Counted from the stretch's first letter, positions 32,589 to 40,252 are shown. The stretch: DNA of 44,218 nucleotides from a virus (IMGVR_UViG_3300033146_003054:1-44218); one strand, 5' to 3'. Numbers and translations are program-made. Notes: generated by a model not told the origin, from the letters alone.

Positions 32589-33662
32589 CTATATAGTATA
32601 TAAAGGGCAATGCCTATTATTTTTTAAAAGGTTGTCTCTAAAAGTAATAGAATTTTTAGCGTTCCAAATATCATCAAGAAAATTATTACAATTTAATGTA
32701 TCTAATCCTTTTGGAAACATTTCATGATTTTCTGCAAAGCTACAAGGAAACGATTCTCCTTTACAATTAATATAATGAGAAAAAAGATTAGATTCACAAG
32801 GTTCTGCCATCATTTCAAAGTTTTTATAATCCTTATGATTTTTTACAGCGCCAAGAAAACGGTGAGCTGAGCAGCTATCAAAGCCGAATGGAATTTCTTT
32901 ATCAAGCGCATATTTAACAAGTTTATTATATTTCTCTGTTGACAATTGATGGAAGTTTTCACCACCACCTTTTGTCTTTAAAGAAAGAAAAACTATAGCA
33001 TTCATTCCCATCAGTCTACTATCATGTCTCATATCGTCCATGATTTCAAATGCTTTGTCATAAGTTTCTTCACTAATCATATAGTGAATATTAACTTGAT
33101 CCATTCCATTATCTGTAAATTTTTTGATTGCATTATAAGATGCGATTTTATTGTAAACAGATACAGCAACTGCACCGCAAAGTTCACTTGTTCTTTTTGC
33201 AACCTCATCAGTTACATCAAAACCATGACAAGTATAGTTAGGGATAACTCCTTGTTCTCTGGAGTATTCCATCATCTCAAAAAACTGAGGATTGGATTCT
33301 ATGTTAAGAATACCAAAAGCAATTTGTCCAATTGTTTTAGGCATAGTATGTAATATGTTTTTAAACTCTTTTAAATTCATGTTATATGTTGGGTAAGCTC
33401 CATTGGATTTGTAGCAAAACGCACATTTTCCAAGACAACCGCCATCATAGATTAATCTGTCTTTATCGTAGTTTTTAATCTGTTCAGGACGAACAGATGT
33501 GCTTATTTCTAAGTCTAGTATTTCGGGACCATACGGAGAGTAATCCGGATCATCTTCAAATGTTCTTCCCCATCTTTCAAAGTACCCAGAAACTTTATTG
33601 AAGTTAAAATTATAAGATGTGCTTCTAAGTTTTTTCTCTTCTTTATTTTCCTCTATTATCAT
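32589..33662 (-). CDS. Radical SAM enzyme
   Basis: 357 residues; the ATG at 33662 is chosen for its GGAG site 6 bases upstream. The radical SAM cluster motif is CLGKCAFCY (C76, C80, C83), followed by a TIM-barrel-like body (GQIAFGILNIESNP, VIPNYTCHGFD) and extra C-terminal cysteines (CESNLFSHYINCKGESFPC, CPL) that resemble a SPASM/twitch domain for auxiliary FeS clusters. Such proteins often modify peptides or RNA. Two small genes directly downstream are possible substrates or partners. Its promoter has a degenerate -35. Confidence 0.85.
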   Translation of the reverse strand: MIIEENKEEKKLRSTSYNFNFNKVSGYFERWGRTFEDDPDYSPYGPEILDLEISTSVRPEQIKNYDKDRLIYDGGCLGKCAFCYKSNGAYPTYNMNLKEFKNILHTMPKTIGQIAFGILNIESNPQFFEMMEYSREQGVIPNYTCHGFDVTDEVAKRTSELCGAVAVSVYNKIASYNAIKKFTDNGMDQVNIHYMISEETYDKAFEIMDDMRHDSRLMGMNAIVFLSLKTKGGGENFHQLSTEKYNKLVKYALDKEIPFGFDSCSAHRFLGAVKNHKDYKNFEMMAEPCESNLFSHYINCKGESFPCSFAENHEMFPKGLDTLNCNNFLDDIWNAKNSITFRDNLLKNNRHCPLYTI

Positions 33663-33680
33663 ATATATCTCCAATATATA

Positions 33681-33709
33681 ATTATAACAAATTATTTTCT
33701 TTTATAAAA
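33681..33709 (-). promoter_or_regulatory. Degenerate copy of the conserved promoter
   Basis: TATAAT (33681-33686) and the AATAATTTG part of the spacer are kept, but the -35 reads TTTTAT. Probably weaker, or activator-dependent. Confidence 0.55.
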
Positions 33710-33834
33710 TTATAAAAATCTAGTATAGAAACATTCAAATTGTCTTTTACATATATATTTTTTATTTCATTAGTAATAGGATCTATAAACCAAACTGAAT
33801 CACTCATTAGCCCATCCGAAAAAGTAATATACAT
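33682..33834 (-). CDS. Hypothetical protein (50 aa)
   Basis: Start ambiguous: ATG at 33834 (MYITFSDGLMSDSVWFIDPI) or at 33867; both overlap the upstream gene's end. GGAAAGGAAAAAG lies upstream of the nearer one. Unknown function. Confidence 0.45.
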   Translation of the reverse strand: MYITFSDGLMSDSVWFIDPITNEIKNIYVKDNLNVSILDFYNFIKENNLL

Positions 33835-34150
33835 GAAAATTTCTTTTTCCTTTCCATATTCTGCCACGTGCTTTTTGTAAATAAGAACCTTTAACTTCTA
33901 CACAAGCTGCTGGCCCCCATTTATCATTCCAAAATTTTCCTTCTCCATTATTTAATAAATCATAAACAAAAGATTGTGGATTGGTTCGTGGAGGACATTC
34001 AATCATTTGAAAATCATTTTTTTCTGCTATTGTTCCTGAATATCCATCATGTCCGTGATAATAAGAAGCGTCATTTACTGCTTCATCAAATGCTTCTTGT
34101 GCGTCTTTATATTGTCCTCGTTTTGTTACAAAAAATTCACATGCCCCCAT
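33800..34150 (-). CDS. Conserved phage protein (MGACEFFVTKRG family, 116 aa)
   Basis: The ATG at 34150 has AAGGGAG upstream and gives the familiar start MGACEFFVTKRG, followed by AQEAFDEAVNDASYYHGHDG and YSGTIAEK. The family is widespread in phages with no known function. Confidence 0.65.
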   Translation of the reverse strand: MGACEFFVTKRGQYKDAQEAFDEAVNDASYYHGHDGYSGTIAEKNDFQMIECPPRTNPQSFVYDLLNNGEGKFWNDKWGPAACVEVKGSYLQKARGRIWKGKRNFHVYYFFGWANE

Positions 34151-34370
34151 TCTTTTCTCCCTTTTAATATGTTTTTTTATGGAGCATCTGGGTTCTGCCA
34201 CCCAGGTCCTGATTTTTAATGCAAGATTTTAATCTACAAGGGTTTTCGGTTATAAATGCATTTATCATCACCCTTAATCATTTCATCAGTCGAAACTAAT
34301 TATGCCCCTTTATTTAATAATACAGATTATATTAATATTTTTATTTCATCTTTCATTTTATTCTACCCCT
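34151..34370 (-). promoter_or_regulatory. Long structured 5' leader
   Basis: About 215 bases between the promoter at 34377 and the ATG at 34150. Hairpins: CTGGGT/ACCCAG (34200-34205 with 34188-34193) and AAGGGT/ACCCTT (34270-34275 with 34238-34243) enclosing the palindrome ATAAATGCATTTAT. A ten-codon frame (MKDEIKILI) starts near 34355. Possible cis-regulatory RNA or small ncRNA; no known class matched. Confidence 0.4.
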
Positions 34371-34376
34371 TATAAT

Positions 34377-34405
34377 ATTATACATAATTATTCTTTTTTT
34401 GTCAA
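34377..34405 (-). promoter_or_regulatory. Sigma70-type promoter (conserved family)
   Basis: TTGACA (34400-34405), 17 bases, TATAAT (34377-34382). The upstream gene's TGA is inside the -35. Confidence 0.85.
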
Positions 34406-34602
34406 GACATTTCCATATCTTCAACTATTTCATCAAAACGTTCAATTAATTCAGCCCAAGCTTCCATATCTAAATTAATACCGCTTCTACTAGGTTTCAT
34501 TTCACCTGTCTCTCTGTCTTTGTATTGTTTCCGGATTGAAATATAAGTTGTTCCTTTATATTCCGTTTTTTCAATTTTTATAGTGTCTTGTAAATATACC
34601 AT
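34402..34602 (-). CDS. PC4-like single-stranded DNA-binding/transcription coactivator protein
   Basis: 66 residues; start at 34602 chosen for AGGAG 5 bases upstream. The sequence IKIEKTEYKGTTYISIRKQY followed by KPSRSGINLDMEAWAELIE follows the PC4/p15 fold pattern (beta strands with basic residues, then GI-x-L-x-x-E-x-W helix). PC4-type proteins bind single-stranded DNA; phage members are thought to help replication or transcription. The assignment is by pattern. Confidence 0.7.
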   Translation of the reverse strand: MVYLQDTIKIEKTEYKGTTYISIRKQYKDRETGEMKPSRSGINLDMEAWAELIERFDEIVEDMEMS

Positions 34603-34631
34603 ATATACTCCTTTGAGTATATATGGTGTAA

Positions 34632-34713
34632 AGGGAAAGGTGAGAATCGAACTCACGCCCCTTTCGGGCAAACGGGTTTGCAAGCCGCGGCCTAACCATT
34701 TAGCTTCTTTCCC
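34632..34713 (-). tRNA. tRNA-Cys (GCA) with long variable arm
   Basis: Acceptor GGGAAAG/CTTTCCC, discriminator U (usual for Cys), anticodon loop TTGCAAA with a C-C mismatch at the top of the stem, T loop TTCGATT. The variable region forms GCCC-GAAA-GGGGC, a class II feature not expected in tRNA-Cys. Confidence 0.75.
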
Positions 34714-34729
34714 AAAAATAAAAGGGGAC

Positions 34730-34800
34730 TAGACACATCTAAACCGACCAAGATTTAGAATTTCATTGTATTAATAGTTTTTGATTGCTGTATGCGTCTA
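34730..34800 (-). ncRNA. TAGAC/GTCTA element between tRNA-Ile and tRNA-Cys
   Basis: TAGACGCAT (34792-34800) pairs with ATGTGTCTA (34730-34738), 9 bp with one G-U. ACAGCAAT follows the 5' strand and a TCTAAA/TTTAGA hairpin lies inside. Starts one base after the tRNA-Ile 3' end. Confidence 0.5.
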
Positions 34801-34801
34801 A

Positions 34802-34876
34802 TAGAAGTGTTGAGAATCGAACTCAAGATTACGATTTTATAAGAATCGCCCTTATACCAACTTTTGGATCACTTCT
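34802..34876 (-). tRNA. tRNA-Ile (UAU)
   Basis: Acceptor AGAAGTG/CACTTCT, anticodon stem CGATT/AATCG with loop CTTATAA, T stem TTGAG/CTCAA, discriminator A. Reads AUA, a frequent codon in this AT-rich genome. Confidence 0.85.
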
Positions 34877-34920
34877 AAGTTTGTTGCCAATAATATTATA
34901 CATTATTGGCGACAAATTTT

Positions 34921-35886
34921 TTATTTAATCAAACTCATTTTAAGTTCTTGATAAATTTTTAAACCTATTTTTTTCTTAATTGCTCCTTGCGATAATTTAT
35001 CTAAATTATTCCATTCAATAAAATTATCTTTTTCAAAATCAATAAATAAGTCATTAAAATATTCTTTAGCAAATTTACTTATATCTTTTATATCTTCAAA
35101 TACTCCAATTTTAGATTGAAGATCATTTGTTCTATTTTCATTTATATATAAGAGTGCTTCATCAAGTAATGCTTGCACTGGTTCATCTAATGCAATTACT
35201 TTATGAACTTTTGGTTTAGAATTTTTATCTTTAAACTTATCACCTTTCTTTTTAATTAAGAAATAAGATTCCTGATTTTTAATTATATTATCATAAGGAA
35301 CAATAACAACACCTTCACAAAAATTTTCATCAGTATATTCTGGTGGAGTTAATTTAGATTGAAACTCATGATTAACTATTTTAATCATTTCTAAAACACC
35401 ATCAGTATTTGAACTAACCTTACAAATTACAGGAACTTTAAAATCAAGAATGTTTTTAAGCATTTCTTCTGCAATAGAAGGTCTAATAATATCTTCTTTT
35501 ATTCTTAAAGCATACCAACGAAAATGTTTTTCATTGCCATAAAATACACCTTTTTGAATTTTCCCTCCATAAAGTTCTCCATAAAGTTGTAAATCTACAT
35601 TCCAAGAAACAGATATTCTTTTTAATTCATTAATAAGTTTAACATAATTTTCTTTTTCAAAAACTGCTTTATAACCATAAAACTTATCTCCATCTTCAAT
35701 TATTCCATTTCTACTTGCAAATTTAACAGTTCCATTAGTATCAACCAAAATAGAGAAATTAGCACCATGGATTTTTTCAGTTACCTCAAAAAACATATTA
35801 TTTAATTCAGGGAAGTATTCTGTCCATTTATGAATAATCTTTTCTTGATAGTGATTTTCAATACTATTCCATTTTTTAAAATCCAT
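34921..35886 (-). CDS. Rnl2-type RNA ligase
   Basis: 321 residues. Nucleotidyltransferase motifs in order: I (TEKIHGANFS, catalytic Lys in EKIHG), III/IIIa (LQLYGELYGG), IV (EGVVIVPY) and V (FLIKKKGDKF). This is the arrangement of T4 RNA ligase 2, which seals nicks in double-stranded RNA using ATP. In a phage with many tRNAs it may repair tRNAs cut by host defence nucleases; no polynucleotide kinase is in the window. Heads a block that also carries tRNA-Ile, tRNA-Cys and the PC4-like gene. Confidence 0.9.
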   Translation of the reverse strand: MDFKKWNSIENHYQEKIIHKWTEYFPELNNMFFEVTEKIHGANFSILVDTNGTVKFASRNGIIEDGDKFYGYKAVFEKENYVKLINELKRISVSWNVDLQLYGELYGGKIQKGVFYGNEKHFRWYALRIKEDIIRPSIAEEMLKNILDFKVPVICKVSSNTDGVLEMIKIVNHEFQSKLTPPEYTDENFCEGVVIVPYDNIIKNQESYFLIKKKGDKFKDKNSKPKVHKVIALDEPVQALLDEALLYINENRTNDLQSKIGVFEDIKDISKFAKEYFNDLFIDFEKDNFIEWNNLDKLSQGAIKKKIGLKIYQELKMSLIK

Positions 35887-35905
35887 GCTTTCCTCCTTTT
35901 AATTA

Positions 35906-35934
35906 ATTATACCAAATCATTCTTTTTTTGTCAA
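35906..35934 (-). promoter_or_regulatory. Sigma70-type promoter (conserved family)
   Basis: TTGACA (35929-35934), 17 bases, TATAAT (35906-35911). Confidence 0.85.
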
Positions 35935-35936
35935 AT

Positions 35937-36887
35937 TTAATTCTCTTCTAAAATCTCTCCAACACTTTTATCTTCATGAACTCTATCAATTACTTTTGCA
36001 AGAATACTACCTAAACTTTTTATTACAAATTTATCTGGTAAATCATTATGAACTATAGAGTTGCTTCCGTATATCTTCTTAATAGGGGAATCCTGTAACT
36101 TCTGGACTGCATTTCCTGATAAAACTAAATGAGTTGCAATACAATAAATATCTAATGCTCCATTATCTTTAAGAGCTTGAATAACATTAAGTAATGTTCC
36201 GCCCCCATCTATCATATCGTCAACAATAAAAATATTTCTATTTTTTACATCACCAACTAAATGCATTACTTGAGATTTTCTATCAGGTCCTCTTCGCTTA
36301 TCAGCAAAAGCAATTTCTGTATTTAATACTTTTGCATAGTATCTTGCTTTTGCTAATCCACCAGCGTCTGGAGAAACGATAACAAAATCATTTTCTTTAT
36401 GCTGTTCAATTATTTCTGGAAGAAAAACTTGAGCTGAACTAATATTATCAAATCTTAAACCAGCAGCAAAAAAAGCAGCACTACTTTGAGGAGCATGAAG
36501 TGATACAGTTATTACTCTATCAACATTAACTGCTTTAATAATTTTAGCCATCATAGAAATCGTAACGATTTCTCTTGAAAATTTTCTGTCTTGACGCGAC
36601 CCATAGACAATAGGTAAAACTAAAGTAATTCTTTTAGCGGAAGAAGTAAAAGCAGCATCAGCTAACATTAAGGTTTCTACTAAATCCTTATTAGGATCTC
36701 CATTAAATGTATTAATAATAAATACATCTTTCCCTCTTATACTTTTTTCATATTTTACAGAAATTTCTTTATTAGGAAAATCTATTATGGTTGTCGGAAT
36801 TTCTTTTCCAACTCCATCTAACTCTCGTAATATATCTTTTGATAAAGATTTATTACTTCTACCAGAAACAATTAACAAATTAGGCAT
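35937..36887 (-). CDS. Ribose-phosphate pyrophosphokinase family protein (Prs or ADPR-PP synthetase)
   Basis: 316 residues, normal Prs length. Carries the ATP/ribose-phosphate motifs: YGSRQDRKF, VSLHAPQSSAAFF, VSPDAGGLAKAR (P-loop region) and the PRPP-binding VDDMIDGGGTL. Prs makes PRPP from ribose-5-phosphate for nucleotide and NAD synthesis. Phage homologues also include Adps of NAD-reconstitution pathways that counter NAD-depleting defences; the two cannot be separated here, and no Nampt or Namat partner is in the window. Confidence 0.85.
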   Translation of the reverse strand: MPNLLIVSGRSNKSLSKDILRELDGVGKEIPTTIIDFPNKEISVKYEKSIRGKDVFIINTFNGDPNKDLVETLMLADAAFTSSAKRITLVLPIVYGSRQDRKFSREIVTISMMAKIIKAVNVDRVITVSLHAPQSSAAFFAAGLRFDNISSAQVFLPEIIEQHKENDFVIVSPDAGGLAKARYYAKVLNTEIAFADKRRGPDRKSQVMHLVGDVKNRNIFIVDDMIDGGGTLLNVIQALKDNGALDIYCIATHLVLSGNAVQKLQDSPIKKIYGSNSIVHNDLPDKFVIKSLGSILAKVIDRVHEDKSVGEILEEN

Positions 36888-36919
36888 TTATTATCCTTTC
36901 TAATTAAATTAAAAAATAA

Positions 36920-36990
36920 AAGGCATGCCTGAAGTTGAATCAGGAATAGTAGAATCAAAATCTACTGTGTTACCATTACACCACATGCCC
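36920..36990 (-). tRNA. tRNA-Gln (UUG)
   Basis: Acceptor GGGCATG/CATGCCT, D stem GTGT/ACAC, anticodon stem GTAGA/TCTAC with loop TTTTGAT, T stem CCTGA/TCAGG with loop TTCAACT. Cotranscribed with the Prs gene. Confidence 0.85.
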
Positions 36991-36998
36991 ATAAATTA

Positions 36999-37121
36999 TT
37001 ACTTCTTCTTTTTTTTATCTTTACTTTCTTCTTTATATAAGTTATCAATATTATCAAACATTTTTTTAATTTCTTTTTCTTCTTTTTCTGTTAAAGGAAC
37101 TCCATTTTTAAACTCCGTCAT
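36999..37121 (-). CDS. Small Lys-rich protein (40 aa)
   Basis: ATG overlaps the end of the upstream gene by 14 bases. Product MTEFKNGVPLTEKEEKEIKK, then MFDNIDNLYK and a lysine tail. No family; ribosome site weak. Confidence 0.5.
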   Translation of the reverse strand: MTEFKNGVPLTEKEEKEIKKMFDNIDNLYKEESKDKKKKK

Positions 37122-37488
37122 TTCTACATTCTTCACAAAGAGTTTTTATCCAGTATTTTGAATTATCTATTTTTCCGGGCTTTCCGCAATTCTCACAAAT
37201 AGTCATAGATTTTTCTTCTGCTTTATTTATTAATTGATAGATTGTATTATTTCCTCCATCAACGTAAAATCTTAAAGATCCAAATTTTTCTTTAACTTGA
37301 ATTACTTCAAATCCTATAGGTTCATTCTCTTTGAGAACTTTTTCTATATCTTCACATAATTTCCAAATTAAATCAAACCAACCATTGTTACATTCAAATT
37401 CAAATGCCATTAAAGATTCAGTTATTGGACGTTCTGGCTTAAAAAATGAAAATCTTTTAAAGATTTTATTTGTATTTTTTTTATTCAT
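37108..37488 (-). CDS. Conserved hypothetical zinc-ribbon protein (126 aa)
   Basis: Contains FECNNGWFDLIWKLCEDI, VKEKFGSLRFYVDGG and C-terminal CENCGKPG plus TLCEEC (zinc ribbon). The pattern belongs to a family found in phages and bacteria without known function. Confidence 0.7.
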   Translation of the reverse strand: MNKKNTNKIFKRFSFFKPERPITESLMAFEFECNNGWFDLIWKLCEDIEKVLKENEPIGFEVIQVKEKFGSLRFYVDGGNNTIYQLINKAEEKSMTICENCGKPGKIDNSKYWIKTLCEECRNDGV

Positions 37489-37880
37489 TAAATATCTACC
37501 ACCACATTTTTAAGATCAATACCTAATTGATCGTCGTTTAATGCTGTTGAAGTAGTTGGTGAAAAATTCAACCAAACCATAGGATCTAATAAATCATTTA
37601 ATTTATCAAGATTTTTTTTATTCAAATAAAGACAACAAGAATTATAATTTTGTTTTTCTTTTAAGATTTGTCCTGTATCTTTAAGAGTTTTCATAACCCA
37701 TTTTACAAATTTATCATTATTTTTTCTCAAAACTTCATCTTTACTGGGATTGAAAATCCTTTCAAAATTATTTTTAGACCAATTTATTTTTTTTGGAATT
37801 TTTCTTAAATGTGGCACTTTGTATTTTATTACATCTAAAACTACTTTTGAATTATCTGAATTAGTATGTATTGTATTCAT
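37488..37880 (-). CDS. Hypothetical protein (130 aa)
   Basis: Basic, mixed alpha/beta, no recognised motif. First gene after the promoter at 37902. Confidence 0.6.
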   Translation of the reverse strand: MNTIHTNSDNSKVVLDVIKYKVPHLRKIPKKINWSKNNFERIFNPSKDEVLRKNNDKFVKWVMKTLKDTGQILKEKQNYNSCCLYLNKKNLDKLNDLLDPMVWLNFSPTTSTALNDDQLGIDLKNVVVDI

Positions 37881-37901
37881 AATTCTTTCCCCTTATATAA
37901 T

Positions 37902-37930
37902 ATTATACTAAATTATTCTTTTTTTGTCAA
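37902..37930 (-). promoter_or_regulatory. Sigma70-type promoter (conserved family)
   Basis: TTGACA (37925-37930), 17 bases, TATAAT (37902-37907). Confidence 0.85.
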
Positions 37931-37934
37931 GTAA

Positions 37935-38237
37935 TTATTTACTATCAATTCTTGCTTGATTTGAACTTAATTTATCTTTTTGTGCTTTAATCATAGCAAG
38001 GACTTTATCCGCATTTTTAATATAAGCTTTGTTCTTAACTTGAGCTCCTGTATCTCTTGTTAAGAATTTTTTTGCACTTTCAATAATTCCAGTATAATCT
38101 TTATTAGCTACTTTTCCGCTATTCATAAGATTCATTACTTTTTGAATTGTTGCTTGAGCTTTTCCATCGTCAGTAAAAGTTTGAATTGCCATCTCATTTA
38201 TACCAGCATCATGTCTCATCATTTCTAATAAATTCAT
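37935..38237 (-). CDS. Hypothetical protein, possibly late/virion (100 aa)
   Basis: Ribosome site AAAGGATA. Helical, Ala/Lys-rich, starting MNLLEMMRHDAGINEMAIQT. Preceded by a GTAAAGATAA element like the virion genes. No family recognised. Confidence 0.55.
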   Translation of the reverse strand: MNLLEMMRHDAGINEMAIQTFTDDGKAQATIQKVMNLMNSGKVANKDYTGIIESAKKFLTRDTGAQVKNKAYIKNADKVLAMIKAQKDKLSSNQARIDSK

Positions 38238-38265
38238 ATTGTATCCTTTTTATATTTCTATGAAA

Positions 38266-38275
38266 TTATCTTTAC
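38266..38275 (-). promoter_or_regulatory. GTAAAGRTAA element
   Basis: GTAAAGATAA on the minus strand, 28 bases before the start at 38237. Confidence 0.4.
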
Positions 38276-38706
38276 TATATCTGATATTCTTTAGGTATTT
38301 TTTTAAATTTACTCCAACATTGTTTTCTCCAATCTAAAGCATATTTACTATCAGTAGGAGTAAGTAATTTTAATAATTTTGCAGTAGCACCACAATAACC
38401 AGGTCCCATGCTTTCATCCATTTGTTTAGTAGTAAGTTCTCCATTTTTTTTACTATAACTCCAAAGAACTACAGCAGCATAAACTATATTTGAAACTACT
38501 TCACCATTTTCTTTAGAAACTTTTTGACGAACTGCTAAATAAGCTACTCCAAACTTTAAAGAAATATATTCTGGATAATGTTCTATTTTAGAAATAGAGC
38601 CATCTTCAAATTTTCCATCATACTTGCCTGTAAAATCTGAAATTATTTCTTTTTTGATGTCTTGCATTGTAGCATCATATCCTATTGGTTTCCCCCACCA
38701 TCCCAT
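38275..38706 (-). CDS. Hypothetical protein (143 aa)
   Basis: Start MGWWGKPIGYDATMQDIKKE and the later DESMGPGYCGATAKLLKLL resemble a conserved phage family of unknown function. AAGGGAG ribosome site. Confidence 0.65.
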   Translation of the reverse strand: MGWWGKPIGYDATMQDIKKEIISDFTGKYDGKFEDGSISKIEHYPEYISLKFGVAYLAVRQKVSKENGEVVSNIVYAAVVLWSYSKKNGELTTKQMDESMGPGYCGATAKLLKLLTPTDSKYALDWRKQCWSKFKKIPKEYQI

Positions 38707-38729
38707 TTTTTTCTCCCTTGTTTTAATTC

Positions 38730-38799
38730 AGCCTCTAGTTGGAGTCGAACCAACCCTAAAAGCTTCGAAGGCTTTTGTCTTAAGTCCCTAAGTAGAGGC
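38730..38799 (-). tRNA. tRNA-Arg (UCG) with compact D arm
   Basis: Acceptor GCCTCTA/TAGAGGC, anticodon stem AAAGC/GCTTT with loop CTTCGAA, T stem GTTGG/CCAAC. The D stem CTTA/TAAG follows the acceptor directly, without bases 8-9. The 5' end overlaps the last 12 bases of the gene at 38788. Confidence 0.8.
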
Positions 38800-39282
38800 A
38801 CTTTCTTTCAAAATGCTAATGACACTATTATATTGATTTTCTATTGTCATTTCATATACTTCTATTTCTTCATTCTGTATCCGATTAAGAAAATTTAAAA
38901 CTTTTATATTTTCATTGTATTTACCATTTGTATCTATTAAATGTAACATATCGTCGTCATAAAGAGTTTCCATATAAAACTTAGTAACAAAACTTTTTAT
39001 AGCAGCTTTTCTTCTGCTGTAATTATCAAATTGAATAGTCCACATATCAACAGGCGTACGAAGTTGCCTAACTCTTAACCATCCATCTTTCATAATGTTA
39101 GTCATTATTTCACCTCTGGCTTTTCCTTCAAACCCAAAAGGTTCCTTAAATTTTTTATATATTTTCTTTAATTCTTCTTTTGAAGTATTAAACTTTTCAG
39201 GATTCTTAATTATATAATCTATATGAATAGATATAGGATATATTTTAGAACCCTTAACCCAATAGCCATTTCCTTGTGCCAT
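38788..39282 (-). CDS. Hypothetical protein (164 aa)
   Basis: Contains GWLRVRQLRTPVDMWTIQFD, a pattern seen in phage hypothetical proteins. The last four codons and stop lie inside the tRNA-Arg(UCG) acceptor region, so tRNA processing would cut this mRNA's end. Confidence 0.6.
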   Translation of the reverse strand: MAQGNGYWVKGSKIYPISIHIDYIIKNPEKFNTSKEELKKIYKKFKEPFGFEGKARGEIMTNIMKDGWLRVRQLRTPVDMWTIQFDNYSRRKAAIKSFVTKFYMETLYDDDMLHLIDTNGKYNENIKVLNFLNRIQNEEIEVYEMTIENQYNSVISILKESAST

Positions 39283-39283
39283 T

Positions 39284-39799
39284 TTATTTATTCTTCCTTT
39301 GCCTTAAAACAATTCTTCTAACATCTTTTCTTTTTCTTTTCTCTCGAAAAGAAAATTTCTTATTTCTTGTTTGAGAAAAAGCATTTTCAACTTTTTTATC
39401 AGAAGTTGCAAGATCTTTATAAAAATTTCTTATTGTTTTTCCTGTTGAAACTTTTATTTCACTAAAAGTATTCGCATCTTTATATATAATAGAATATTGT
39501 TTATATTTTTTCCCTAATCTTAAAGCTTCTGATTTTGAAATCATCATAATCATAATTCCTTTTTCGAACTCTAAAGATAAATCTAATGATTCTCTCCATC
39601 CAGAAGGCATTAATTTATATCCTAATTTTAATTTTTTTATATCAGCTTTTAATTCTTTAGTAGCTTTAATATTTTCATTTTCTTTTTTAGTTCCTTGATA
39701 AGCTGAAACAAAAGCAAATGTTTTTTTATCATTTTGTATGTTTTCTAATACTCTTGAAACACTAACTTCGTTGAGTTTTAATACTTCTTCTAATAACAT
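39284..39799 (-). CDS. DUF3293-like hypothetical protein (171 aa)
   Basis: KTFAFVSAYQGTKKENENIK and ELKADIKKLKLGYKLMPSGW recall phage proteins of the type FxxxSAxRxxxxxxxNxxxxxxL...GYxxxPxxGxW. The tail is very basic. Function unknown. Preceded by GTAAAGGTAA. Confidence 0.55.
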   Translation of the reverse strand: MLLEEVLKLNEVSVSRVLENIQNDKKTFAFVSAYQGTKKENENIKATKELKADIKKLKLGYKLMPSGWRESLDLSLEFEKGIMIMMISKSEALRLGKKYKQYSIIYKDANTFSEIKVSTGKTIRNFYKDLATSDKKVENAFSQTRNKKFSFREKRKRKDVRRIVLRQRKNK

Positions 39800-39810
39800 A
39801 AAATTTTCTC

Positions 39811-39993
39811 CTATGTTATTACCTTTACTAAACTACCTTTCTTAAATAGAATTTCACTCTCTTCTATTTTTTTTATTTCTATTGTATCTGTAAAATCTAA
39901 TGGAGTTGGCCAAGCCATCATTGGTCTATGCATAACTTCATATTCTATTTTTAATAATTTTAAAGCTTTTAAAATAATTTCTAAATCTGTCAT
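39811..39993 (-). CDS. Hypothetical protein (60 aa)
   Basis: Short acidic/hydrophobic protein (LEIILKALKLLKIEYEVMHR). Directly behind the promoter at 40012. No family. Confidence 0.55.
   Translation of the reverse strand: MTDLEIILKALKLLKIEYEVMHRPMMAWPTPLDFTDTIEIKKIEESEILFKKGSLVKVIT
39819..39828 (-). promoter_or_regulatory. GTAAAGRTAA element
   Basis: GTAAAGGTAA on the minus strand, in the 3' end of the preceding gene, 19 bases before the start at 39799. Confidence 0.4.
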
Positions 39994-40011
39994 TATTTTC
40001 CCTCTTATATA

Positions 40012-40040
40012 ATTATAACAAATTATTCTTTTTTTGTAAA
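40012..40040 (-). promoter_or_regulatory. Conserved promoter with TTTACA -35
   Basis: TTTACA (40035-40040), 17 bases, TATAAT (40012-40017); spacer identical to the family. Confidence 0.75.
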
Positions 40041-40047
40041 TAAAAAA

Positions 40048-40115
40048 AACTCCTATCCAGAATCGAACTGGACTTAGAAATTTAGGAAACTTCTAGCCTA
40101 TCCACAGGTAAGAGC
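40048..40115 (-). tRNA. tRNA-Arg (CCU), compact, overlapping a reading frame
   Basis: Acceptor GCTCTTA/TAGGAGT, D-like stem CCT/AGG joined directly to the acceptor, anticodon stem GAAGT/ATTTC with loop TTCCTAA, T stem TCCAG/CTGGA. Shorter than a normal tRNA (68 bases). Confidence 0.6.
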
Positions 40116-40252
40116 TTGTTTTGATTATTAGAAAGTATCCAACTATCTTCTAAATATTCCTCTAGTTCGTCTACCCAAACTTCTTTATAATCCCAGAAAC
40201 GAGAAGGGATTAATTCTATACCTTTTAATATTATTACTTTATATATATTCAC
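40082..40252 (-). CDS. Possible protein-coding frame between two tRNA loci (GTG start)
   Basis: Protein-like text (KGIELIPSRFWDYKEVWVDE, then LEEYLEDSWILSNNQNK) of 56 residues from a GTG at 40252. There is no convincing ribosome site, and its last 12 codons overlap the tRNA-Arg(CCU) sequence. Either a real gene whose end was captured by a tRNA or a remnant. Confidence 0.4.
   Translation of the reverse strand: MNIYKVIILKGIELIPSRFWDYKEVWVDELEEYLEDSWILSNNQNKLLPVDRLEVS

Noticed and set aside
34238-34310. Hammerhead-like CTGATGA ... GAAA combination in the structured leader
   Set aside because: The bases between the two core pieces do not form a helix directly flanking them, and no cleavage-site helix is visible, so the match looks accidental.
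34402-34683. Longer N terminus for the PC4-like protein
   Set aside because: It would run through tRNA-Cys; the ATG at 34602 has AGGAG at the right distance.
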